Source: Karalla daura
Taxonomy: Eukaryota; Chordata; Actinopteri; Chaetodontiformes; Leiognathidae
Assembly: GCA_029224185.1 (NCBI GenBank)
Contig: CM055192.1
Location: 23,166,226 to 23,230,225, forward strand
Direction of reading: 5' to 3'
DNA: 64,000 nt
Position numbers and translations under genes: made by a program. This document shows, piece by piece, positions 57,301-64,000 of this stretch; the stretch's first letter is position 1, and the number at the start of each line of letters is the position of its first letter. Below the pieces are notes generated by a model. The model saw only the letters and a program-made list of their open reading frames with translations. It made no database searches and was not told the DNA's origin.

Positions 57301-58650
57301 AAGCTTTGTGTTTTCAAGGGGGAGGTTTTTTAAAAGGCCTCCAGACACTGACAGCCATGTCTGCAAGACGGGCAGGACTGTCCTTTGTTATTGGGCACAA
57401 ATCACATTCGCAGCCATTTAAAGCAGGATAAAATAAACAAACAAACAACAAACAAGTCGTAATTGTTCATTCCATGACAGATAGGAAAAATCTTACCCTT
57501 TTTCCTGCCAACAGTGCATTCCCTGTTGAAGAGCAGGACAGTTTCACTGGAGTTCACTTTGATGAGCTTTCCCCATGGTTGCCTGTAACCGTCCATCTCC
57601 AAATGTTTATTTTCCCTATAAAAGATGATGGAAATTATAAAGTAATTAGTAATTACTGAAAGAAAAAACATGACAGATGTGCAGCTGTCCGGGAACTCAG
57701 GGGATTTCCTTTGATTTACAGATTACAAGACAAACACATTACACAACACATGGCAGCAAAGAGAAAGTGAAATTAAAGTGGTATTACGGAGTTTGAGTAT
57801 AACTAAATTCAAATCAAAGTCAGATTACACATGTTTATTCAGCTTTTATCCCTTTAGGTGTCAGATGTCGAGAAAAGATTCAATCTGACAAGTTCACTTG
57901 AAGAATTTGATCTTTCATGCCTCGATTAACCAATAAAATTAATCGCAATCTTATTAATTCTTGATTCCTATTCATATTCATTCTTATTCATAATCACAAA
58001 ACTGAAGTTTTGAGTTTTGAGTTGGTTGGTTCGTCAGTTAGTTCGTCTGTAATCACAAGATTACAGTCTTTTTGAGTAGTTTCACAGAAAACACAACTTT
58101 ATCGTACGCCGAATTCAAAACCAAGATCTGTCCATTCAGTTGAGATTACAAGAAACGTCACTGGAGATTTATAACTCGACAAATAAACAGAACAATGATA
58201 AACTGCGTGCGTTTCTCATGCGGTTTGGTGAAAGAGCCGTTCGCGCAGCGTCGGCTAGCGACGCTTAGCTTTCTAGCTGCGCTCACTCGATACTACTTCG
58301 CTGACTTTGTTGAGTGACAAGATGGGGAAAACCCGTCCATTTATCCGACTGGCCGACTATTATCTAATCTGACCAAAGGTTTTAATTAATCTCAGGGCTG
58401 TGGCATATCAGTACAGTCTCAGGCGAAAACACACAACTTCGTTCACTGATAACAGCGGGCTAAGCTAGTGGCTAACGTTAGCTGCCTATAGACTCCAACG
58501 GGAGCGACAACAACAACACATTCCCGTCACTTTACACTTGTGCTGGGTCTGAAACAATCACAGTACCGTCAGAAGCTTAGTCTTTTGTCTCGGTGTGTCG
58601 GTGTGGAACAGCTTCTTCTACTCATGGTCCATCTATTGACACAAACTACA
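48309..58650 (-). CDS. chfr: chfr, complete gene (checkpoint FHA-RING E3 ligase)
   Basis: Checkpoint with forkhead and RING finger domains, a nuclear E3 ubiquitin ligase that delays mitotic entry under spindle stress; its C terminus binds poly(ADP-ribose). The 17 coding exons sum to 1,929 nt (642 aa plus stop; human is about 650-665), all phases agreeing. Residues about 8-95 are the FHA domain (CTVGRKKG, LVSGEHC, STNGTVIN). A Ser/Pro linker follows. The C3HC4 RING spans exons 7-8 (CVICQDLLHDC, LQPCMHVFCAACYSGW, CPTCRCPVERI). An acidic block (SDEEGSS), a Pro-rich insertion and the Cys-rich region come next (QPMPDRRAE, FCHMYWGCQRIGCQGCLA). The PBZ finger is C-x5-C-x6-H-x5-H in the last two exons, ending EQTRFKN as in human. 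Start ATG is 57594-57596. Convergent with the CUB gene. Confidence 0.95.
48567..48639 (-). CDS. chfr: chfr coding exon 16 (PBZ start)
   Basis: Encodes SRPDCYWGRNCRTQVKAHHA, the two PBZ cysteines and first histidine. Donor GTAAGT; ends in phase 2. Confidence 0.93.
48828..48900. repeat. Dispersed repeat fragment
   Basis: AGAATCAGCTTTATTGGCCA then AGTAGGTGAACACATAC resembles a common fish repeat tail. Short, in the chfr intron. Confidence 0.5.
49060..49260 (+). repeat. Retroelement-derived fragment in chfr intron
   Basis: GAGGGGCTCAGAGTAGAGCT, GCTGCTCCTCTGCACTGAGA, AGCTGAGGTGGTTTGGGC and CACTGGAGGGACTG follow, in order, a well-known fish non-LTR-retroelement-related repeat that I remember. The reading frame is broken. 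Confidence 0.5.
49790..49897 (-). CDS. chfr: chfr coding exon 15
   Basis: Encodes ILCFCCGLRAFKELAYKYRQ and IPASELP. Acceptor CTGCCACAG, donor GTCAGA; ends in phase 1. Confidence 0.92.
49908..49940. repeat. (GGA)n tract
   Basis: About ten GGA units in the chfr intron, 10 bp beyond the exon end at 49897. On the chfr strand it is TCC repeats upstream of the acceptor. Confidence 0.85.
50066..50153 (-). CDS. chfr: chfr coding exon 14
   Basis: Encodes NYLSSRGKSWRDLHKESLQN. Acceptor GTCCACCAG, donor GTGAGG; ends in phase 1. Confidence 0.9.
50445..50515 (-). CDS. chfr: chfr coding exon 13
   Basis: Encodes KCLDGVLNNNNYESEIL. Acceptor CATTCCCAG, donor GTAAGA; ends in phase 0. Confidence 0.92.
51031..51070. 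repeat. GAGCT pentamer array and poly-C
   Basis: Four to five tandem GAGCT units followed by a 12-13-base C run, just downstream (in transcription) of chfr exon 12. Confidence 0.8.
51108..51191 (-). CDS. chfr: chfr coding exon 12 (Cys-rich)
   Basis: Encodes RPFCHMYWGCQRIGCQGCLA. Acceptor GTTGGCAG, donor GTATGT; ends in phase 1. Confidence 0.92.
51335..51520. repeat. Dispersed repeat B, copy 3
   Basis: TTTAAAGGAGACGTGGAATG, GAAGTATTTATCCTTGCTCT, AGAAGCTATGAAACACTGGC and TATTTGGCAACCCTGAG; the longest of three related copies. Confidence 0.5.
51926..52042 (-). CDS. chfr: chfr coding exon 11 (Cys-rich)
   Basis: Encodes CHILCSCCLQPMPDRRAEL. Acceptor GTGTGTGCAG, donor GTGAGT; ends in phase 1. 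Confidence 0.92.
52135..52343 (-). CDS. chfr: chfr coding exon 10 (Pro-rich)
   Basis: Encodes MCRQCPGYKREVSQ then a fish-specific-looking proline run (LSPPPPLPPPPPPKP) and a Ser-rich end. Donor GTGAGA; ends in phase 1. Confidence 0.88.
52885..53047 (-). CDS. chfr: chfr coding exon 9
   Basis: Encodes MDSRNKITQDMLQPK and the acidic SYFSDEEGSSDYLFELSD. Acceptor GTCCCACAG, donor GTGCCA; ends in phase 2. Confidence 0.92.
53397..53551 (-). CDS. chfr: chfr coding exon 8 (RING end)
   Basis: Encodes LQPCMHVFCAACYSGW and CPTCRCPVERI, then NNLVEAYLIQHP. The donor GTCTGC is weak but phase demands it. Confidence 0.92.
53636..53810 (-). CDS. chfr: chfr coding exon 7 (RING start)
   Basis: Ends in DKMEESLTCVICQDLLHDCV, the first RING cysteines. 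Acceptor GTTTGCAG, donor GTGAGA; ends in phase 2. Confidence 0.92.
54959..55033 (-). CDS. chfr: chfr coding exon 6
   Basis: 25 codons ending in a basic EPESKRRKTE, a likely nuclear-localisation patch. Acceptor CTCATCAG, donor GTAAAT; ends in phase 1. Confidence 0.82.
55938..56135 (-). CDS. chfr: chfr coding exon 5 (linker)
   Basis: Ser/Pro-rich linker with QDDPQPSTSASHF, the equivalent of human EEPQPSTSTSDLF. Donor GTAGGT; ends in phase 1. Confidence 0.87.
56233..56292 (-). CDS. chfr: chfr coding exon 4
   Basis: 60 nt, IAYVYHSIKMEPDASQHS. Acceptor CCTGTTAG, donor GTGAGT; ends in phase 1. Confidence 0.85.
56386..56495 (-). CDS. chfr: chfr coding exon 3 (FHA end)
   Basis: Encodes STNGTVINMSKLVKR and QNGDVIYFVYRKSEPEQ. 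Acceptor CTTTAG, donor GTGAGT; ends in phase 1. Confidence 0.9.
56757..56856 (-). CDS. chfr: chfr coding exon 2 (FHA)
   Basis: Encodes LSFPANKLVSGEHCKIV, the FHA phosphopeptide-binding Ser/His loop. Donor GTATTG; ends in phase 2. Confidence 0.9.
57497..57615 (-). CDS. chfr: chfr coding exon 1 (FHA start)
   Basis: ATG at 57594-57596 (MDGYRQPWGKL) after acceptor TTTTATAG. Encodes CTVGRKKG. Donor GTAAGA; ends in phase 1. Confidence 0.9.
57616..58285 (-). other. chfr first intron
   Basis: AT-rich, non-coding. The donor end is not fixed; GTGAGC at 58280-58285 on the minus strand is one option. Confidence 0.35.
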
Positions 58651-58660
58651 CTTCCTGGCA
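58286..58660 (-). promoter_or_regulatory. chfr: chfr 5' exon and promoter region
   Basis: Contains AACTACACTTCCTGG (58644-58658), combining an ETS core with an ACTACA-type housekeeping promoter motif, plus scattered CpGs. Transcription start and exon-1 donor are not determined. Confidence 0.4.
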
Positions 58661-58876
58661 GGTTCTGGGCTGACATTATATACCGTCATCAGCTGATGGA
58701 GGAGGGGCACGTGCAGAAAACAACACTTCGCACACCAACAAGTATCACGTACTGCGCTTTCATAATAGCATGAATAATAACAACCACACAATTTTTGTAC
58801 AGAAGCATTCTCTAAAGCAAAAATCCATGAGAACAATACATTTAAACGGAAGGATACAAATATTAGACGCATGGAA

Positions 58877-58990
58877 CTGGGGCTGCTATAATTTCCATAG
58901 TCGATTAATCTTTCAATAACTTTTTTGATAAATCGATTTGTTGTTCCAGCAATAACATGATGCAAAAATGCTCAAATGGTTAATGCCCCT
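58877..58990. repeat. Dispersed repeat A fragment
   Basis: GGGGCTGCTATAATTTCCAT, AGTCGATTAATC and ATAAATCGATTTGTTG match the start of repeat A. Confidence 0.5.
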
Positions 58991-59197
58991 GTCACAAAGG
59001 CCGAGAGAGTTCCAAAGAATATGATGACCTGGGCCAATGAGAATCGCCACATGTATCACACACAGTTGCATGTTTGTGTTTACACTTTTATTTTTCATTT
59101 CCAGTCAATAACAAAGTTGTGGTGACTGGACAGCTGTAGATTCTTGAAACGGTTTCAACGGAGGCTTCTTCAGTTCTGACTGGTTGAATAATCTTCA

Positions 59198-59392
59198 ACC
59201 CTGTTCCTCAGGAGAACACTGCATCTAGCTGTTTCCTGCTCCAACACACCTGATGCAAATGAGTACGGTATCATAAGGTTTCTGCAGAGCTTGATGACTG
59301 GCCGATCAGTTCAGCCAGGTGTGTTGGACCAGGAAATATCTTAAACATGCAGGACATTGCTCCCCGGAGGAACAGGGGTGAAAAACATTGGG
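59198..59392. repeat. Palindromic repeat P, copy 2
   Basis: ACCCTGTTCCTCAGGAGAAC at one end and GAGGAACAGGGGT at the other, with TTTCCTGCTCCAACACACCT and AGGTGTGTTGGACCAGGAAA as opposing arms. Confidence 0.7.
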
Positions 59393-59517
59393 CTGGTTGG
59401 ATGGACTGTTACTGCAACTCACCAAGACATTAACGACCTGAAGGCTTTTCACCTGTATCTCTTTCTATAAGCTTTTTGGACTCAGCCAGGTGAAACCACA
59501 TTCAGTGCGTATCTGCA

Positions 59518-59766
59518 TCAGCGTATTTTGAAACCTAAAGCATCCTGCAAATCCCTCAGGAGCTGTGGCCAGCAGCCACGCCACATGCATTCCTGAGAAA
59601 TGCTGCTGCCCTTGAGTGTTACGACTGCAGCATTCGTCAGAAAGACGGACAGCCATGAAGTGCTGTTCGGCTCCACCACACACTTGCCTGGCTCCGTCAC
59701 ATCATCATTGTTGGGGAAATTGATGATTATTTCTTCTGAAGCAGACTTCATCTCCTCCTCCGTCAT
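59518..59766 (-). other. Unassigned ORF, 82 codons
   Basis: Opens with ATG (acidic MTEEEMKSASEEII) and contains FPNNDDVTEPGK and QLLRDLQDALGF. Amino-acid usage looks protein-like, but the ATG context is poor, an in-frame stop lies 13 codons upstream and I recognise no family. It could be an exon, a decayed gene or chance. Confidence 0.25.
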
Positions 59767-60065
59767 CCAGCAGCAGCGCAGGAGACGGGGTGCACACTGC
59801 TGTCATCACAGTCTGTCTGGCTCTCAGAGCAGGTGAGATGATTCATTGATTCTGTGTCCTGACTATCTTCTGTCAACTCCTGAGCCAACTTGTTCTTCGC
59901 ATGAATGTAAAACCCGAAGCTCTGTGATTTCATGATAACTGGACAGCCTCAATCAACTTATTAAATGATCAGGTTGATGATAAATTTTGAATTTTTACCT
60001 CAATGTCATCAGATGAAAAACATTTGGTTTCAACTCTTTGACTCTCCAACAAACAACCACTCACC

Positions 60066-60097
60066 TCTTATTTAGCCCAGTCTTGGGCTAAATAAGA
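60066..60097. repeat. Perfect 14-bp inverted repeat (hairpin)
   Basis: TCTTATTTAGCCCA, a four-base spacer GTCT, then the exact reverse complement. No transcript context is known. Confidence 0.85.
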
Positions 60098-61413
60098 TAC
60101 CGATCTCTCTTCTGAACTTAAAGCCTCCCCGTCTCCTCTCTTTTTGATCCTATTGTTCTAGTTCTCAGACTTTTACATGAGAATGATTTTGATTATCATG
60201 CCTCTCATCTGCACTCAGAAGAACCATAAACAAAGTTTTCAGACTCAAATAAACTAAAACTGCAAAAACAGTGATGAAAGAAAAAATCTGAATCAATCTG
60301 TACAGCACAGTGAGCCTGAATGCAGGCTGAGGTTGGCTGATTTCATTGTTCACACACTATCCATTTAACATCCATCCCTGTGTATCTGCTTGTAGCTTGT
60401 TATCTATTCATACCCAGAGACTACACCTATATTAGGTTACTGGTATGTGCACACTATTTAAATCATGTACACAAATTGGGGTGGATATACCAGTCTTAGT
60501 AACTGTTAACATGGAGGATGTAATGTTTTATAGTTCATTAAATTTGTTGGATCAGTTTAGTGTGGGTTTAGTTCTTTACAGTCTTAAAGTTGCATTTAAG
60601 TTCAAATAGTTTTAGAAAGTGTTTTTTTTTCTTGGGGTTTTTTGGGGGGTGACGGTGATGTGCGGTTAAGGGCCTCAGGCTGCAGAGGAGTCGTAGTCGT
60701 TGTGGTAACGATTCAGCCTTGATACACTGCTTCCAGTCTGCCAGCCTGCCGCAGGGATGCCCTTAAGCAAAGCATAGCATAATTAATATAAGCTCGGAGG
60801 TAGGGAAGCTATAATTAGTCAAATCAAATTGTGTTAATGTAGCCTAATATCACAAATCTTAAATTTGCCCTCAGCTGCTTCACAATCTGAAGCACTGATA
60901 GTCTAGTCTGGGATGTATGGTGTCAAATTATATTTTTGTCATTAGAAGAACACTAACTGCTCATTTCACCCCCACAGTCACTTCACCAATAACATCAAAG
61001 ACAAATTCTCTGCATTCAGGAAGCAATATTGCAAGGCAGAGATAAATGCACAACTGAACAAATAATAAGTGATAAGTTAAATCATGGAAAACAATGCAAC
61101 AGAGGTAGGGTTAAGGTGAGATGGACTCTTCATTGTGAATGTGGCAAGCATGCGATTTGCTAATTGGAAATGATCTCCATTTTGCTGCTTTTATTGAATA
61201 AATGTTGCTTACTGGAGACACTTTGGTCAAGGAGTTGATCACTTTTAGCAAACTGTTGGATTTAGCAGGGGAAACAGAGTTATTCTTCTGTCAGAAACAG
61301 AAATTAACATACAGATTATTGAAAAAAATAGTGAAATAAACAATACTTAAGCATAGATGGAGGAGCAACCAACAGCTACTAAACTTAGGTTCTTGCCTGC
61401 ACAAACACTCATA

Positions 61414-62184
61414 CAGTATTCCCTCTCTATTTTGTGGTTCATGTTTTGCGGCTCCAGTGCATCGCAGGTTTTTAATCAAATGTGTCAGGGATATTCTGGT
61501 GGCCCGACCGCTGCGGCCTTTCTGTCACCGCATGTATTTTGTGTTTACGCTACAACTCAAACACAATTTGGATTTGAATTTTGATATTTGGCAGACAGAT
61601 TCATCACTCATAGAGGGAGAACTGATTCGATTTTCACGCATGTTGGATCTTACATTTGGCCACAAGGGGCAGCACTATGGTTGAAAAATGACATTTGTGC
61701 TTATATCTTGATGTCGATTGATGTCAAGCATGATGCAAATGAAGCAACACTGTAAGAGTTGTTCTGTAAGAGGCTGGAAATATTGCGGAAAAACAAGGGT
61801 AATTTGGGAAATACTACAGAGATCAGAGGGCGAAACGAGTTGGGTTGCACGGCGATGCAAGGTTGGTACTTTTCTGTATCCAGTCCAGCTTCACTGTGGG
61901 AGGAAAGTTTCTTGTTTGTTTGTTTACAACTCGCGCTGATGCGCTGGCGTTTCTGATGACATCCAGCCCTACTTAGCCTGACTTGGCCCGGCTCGCCTCA
62001 CAGTACCGGATTACACATTACACGTAATAAGCACACAAGTGTTGAGTCGAGTAGAGCCATGCAGTGTAAGTGGGGCCTAAATATATGTAAATAACAAAAT
62101 GAATAAGGTTTCTGTACATCGCAGATTTTCACCTTCCATGGGGGTCCTGGAGCACATCCAACTACGAGAAACGAGGGAATACTG
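61414..62184. mobile_element. pogo/Tigger-like non-autonomous DNA transposon
   Basis: Begins CAGTATTCCCTC and ends GAGGGAATACTG, perfect inverted ends of 12 bp, flanked on both sides by TA as expected for Tc1/mariner/pogo target duplication. Inner TCGCAGGTTTTT on the left and TCGCAGATTTTCACC on the right match the known fish family. At 771 bp with no transposase ORF it is non-autonomous. Confidence 0.8.
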
Positions 62185-62724
62185 TACCATTTCAAATGCT
62201 CAGTCTTCACTTTGAGCCTCTGAGGAAAAAAACAATTGTAACTATTATAACCCATAACTGGTATTCTTGACCAGATCAGATAGCTTCCTCTCAGGACTTT
62301 CATTATCCTGAATTACACAATAATCATGACCAGTGCATTTAATAAAAATAATCAAATGATTAAATTGAAATTATGCAAAATTCAATTTGTAAAACAAAAA
62401 CAACAACAGAAAGTAGAGTAAATAAATGGGGTATAAAGCAGAATACAACAGGATTATTTGGTGATTCATATTGGTGATTTTTTTTTTGTTTTGTTTGTGC
62501 TGTTCATTGAACAAATGAGACCATTCATTGACATACCTAGTCATGAGCATGTAGATTACTTTCACTCATCAGCACAGGCACAAGATGAGTTGCACTCATC
62601 TGCAACTTTAAAAATTAAAATAGGGAATAGAACATAACATTTGCAAAGCCCTGGTATATTTCAACATTTAACGAATAAGCCAGATATTTCTTGTATTAGA
62701 GACCAGAAATAGATCTAAATTTAC

Positions 62725-63015
62725 CTCTTGGAGAGTTCTAAATAAATTCTCATAATACAGACTTTCTCGTGTAAATAAGCAACTGTCAAGCTTGTTCAGA
62801 TAAACTTGCCAGCAGTGTTGTTTCTGCTGCCTCCAAGTGGCCAAACGACGGTATCGTAGAAAAGGCTTGTCACGGGATGATTTGCTACGATACAAAACAT
62901 TTTTCTGTTTCATGTGAAATGCATTCACCTTGTCCACATAGACTATCCTGCACATCTTAAAAACAACTCGCACTGAGATGGATGTATGCTGCTGTCTTGG
63001 TGGCGCCATTGACAA
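62725..63015 (-). other. Unassigned ORF / possible exon
   Basis: From the opening at 63015 it runs about 97 codons (MAPPRQQHTS, RLATWRQQKQHCWQ, LFTRESLYYENLFRTLQE) to a good donor (AGAG then GTAAAT). The frame goes on to a stop at 62668. Basic and Gln/Trp-rich. Not recognised; may be transposon-derived. Confidence 0.3.
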
Positions 63016-63305
63016 TTTTGATAGAGGATTTTATAGTTCAATTACAAGTGGGCTGATCTTTCTTGTTTAAGAAAGACCTACATGTCTCTCTAATGGAAAT
63101 GGGAAGCGAGTCCTTAATGCAGGACTAATCTTCACAAACCCTCATCTATTCCCTGGCAGTGCATTATTAATGGTCAGCGTGGGAGCTTGGTGAGTGCAGG
63201 GGCCTCTCCCCGCTAATGTGTTCATTCCTCATTGTTAGATGTCTGCTGAGGAAAACACAAACACACGCTGCTTCTTACAGACTCATACCTACAAGCACAC
63301 ATGCG

Positions 63306-63310
63306 CACAC

Positions 63311-63347
<37 letters not shown>
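63306..63347. repeat. (CA)n tract
   Basis: About 20 CA units with one early CG interruption. Confidence 0.92.
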
Positions 63348-63350
<3 letters not shown>

Positions 63351-63439
63351 GGGCACAGCATCGACGCAGAGCTCATTCTGCACGCTATAGCGCAATCATT
63401 ACATTTTTACTCAGCATTCACTGTTGAACAAAGAATCCT

Positions 63440-63900
63440 CTGAAGATCCTCTGATAAGGTCACAACGACAAATTGAATGCAGCTCATTGAATCCCACACC
63501 CACGCTGTCAATCAGCATTTCCTAATTGGATCAAAGATTACTTGTGGCAGCTGTATAAAACATCAAACGAGTAATTAAATGAAATAATGAGAAAATAAAC
63601 CTTAATGTTGCCAAGAGGGAATGAAGGCGAGCTGAGCAGCGTGATTCTGCCGTGCTCTCTGAAATTATCTCTCTCACTGGCTCGGGCTAATTGCTGGAGG
63701 ATGTCCTCTTAACTGAGTGTGAAAAGCTGTGTCTAATTACGGCAACATTAATCAGGCATTAGCATGTTATCACAAGGTTAACTTATCAGGAGGGGCCCAG
63801 AAGCAGCTGGAGGTGCCGTTTACCAGTGCTGCACTGGGCCAAGTGAGCCACAAGGGGTAGTTCTTGTTCTACCTATGAATCATTACTTAGCCCCCACAAA
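63440..63900. promoter_or_regulatory. Candidate conserved non-coding element
   Basis: Non-repetitive, no ORF, dense in homeodomain-type ATTA/TAAT cores (GGGCTAATTGCTGG, GTCTAATTACGGC, CATTAATCAGGCATTAG) and TCF-like ATCAAAG. Composition resembles developmental enhancers. Conservation cannot be judged from one sequence. Confidence 0.3.
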
Positions 63901-64000
63901 GCGGAGGGCTGAAATCAAAGGCAAACATACTGGATTGCATCGAGAGGCAGAGCATTGTGGTTTTGAGATTCCTCAGTGTTGAATTGGAACATCCAGAATC

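Larger units (their letters stand above)
59393..61413. other. Intergenic stretch
   Basis: AT-rich. Holds the unassigned ORF, the hairpin and a repeat fragment near 60826-60890 (GTAGCCTAATATCACAAATC, a motif common in fish repeats). Nothing else recognised. Confidence 0.45.

Overview
This window is nuclear DNA of a vertebrate, almost certainly a teleost fish. The genes are split into many short exons with GT/AG splice sites. The introns are compact but carry long (TG)n, (GATA)n and (CAGA)n microsatellites, a decayed Tc1-like transposon, miniature inverted-repeat elements and several dispersed repeats I recognise as common in fish. The gene order ankle2 - golga3 - chfr, all on the minus strand, matches human 12q24.33 as I remember it.

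Layout. (1) 1-2200: 5' end of ankle2 (minus strand), with one LEM-domain coding exon, one intron and a likely promoter; the rest of the gene runs off the left edge. (2) 2200-6160: intergenic DNA and the unresolved golga3 3'UTR, with a Tc1-like relic and a MITE. (3) 6162-21720: complete golga3 (minus strand), 23 coding exons plus one non-coding first exon, about 1,527 aa, with every exon phase agreeing. (4) 21720-23300: head-to-head spacer. (5) 23308-44825: a seven-exon plus-strand gene that I cannot name. It predicts a 763-aa type I membrane protein with a signal peptide, a single CUB domain interrupted by a Ser/Pro/acidic stretch of about 160 residues, one membrane helix and a cytoplasmic tail of about 410 residues. 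Intron 1 is 9.5 kb. (6) 44830-48308: spacer and unresolved chfr 3'UTR. (7) 48309-58650: complete chfr (minus strand), 17 coding exons, about 642 aa, with FHA, RING, cysteine-rich and PBZ modules. (8) 58650-64000: mostly non-coding, with a pogo/Tigger-like MITE, palindromic repeats, a perfect hairpin, two short unassigned minus-strand ORFs and an AT-motif-rich stretch that may be an enhancer.

The three named genes act in separate processes: nuclear-envelope reassembly (ankle2), Golgi structure and vesicle tethering (golga3), and the mitotic-stress checkpoint ubiquitin ligase (chfr). Their clustering looks like conserved synteny, not a pathway. The best candidate for something undescribed is the CUB transmembrane gene between golga3 and chfr. 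From memory, no such gene lies at that position in human, and I know of no standard family with one CUB domain carrying so large an internal insertion plus a long signalling-like tail.

Exon boundaries were set by eye from splice consensus, reading-frame phase and remembered family sequence. No alignment or database search was run.
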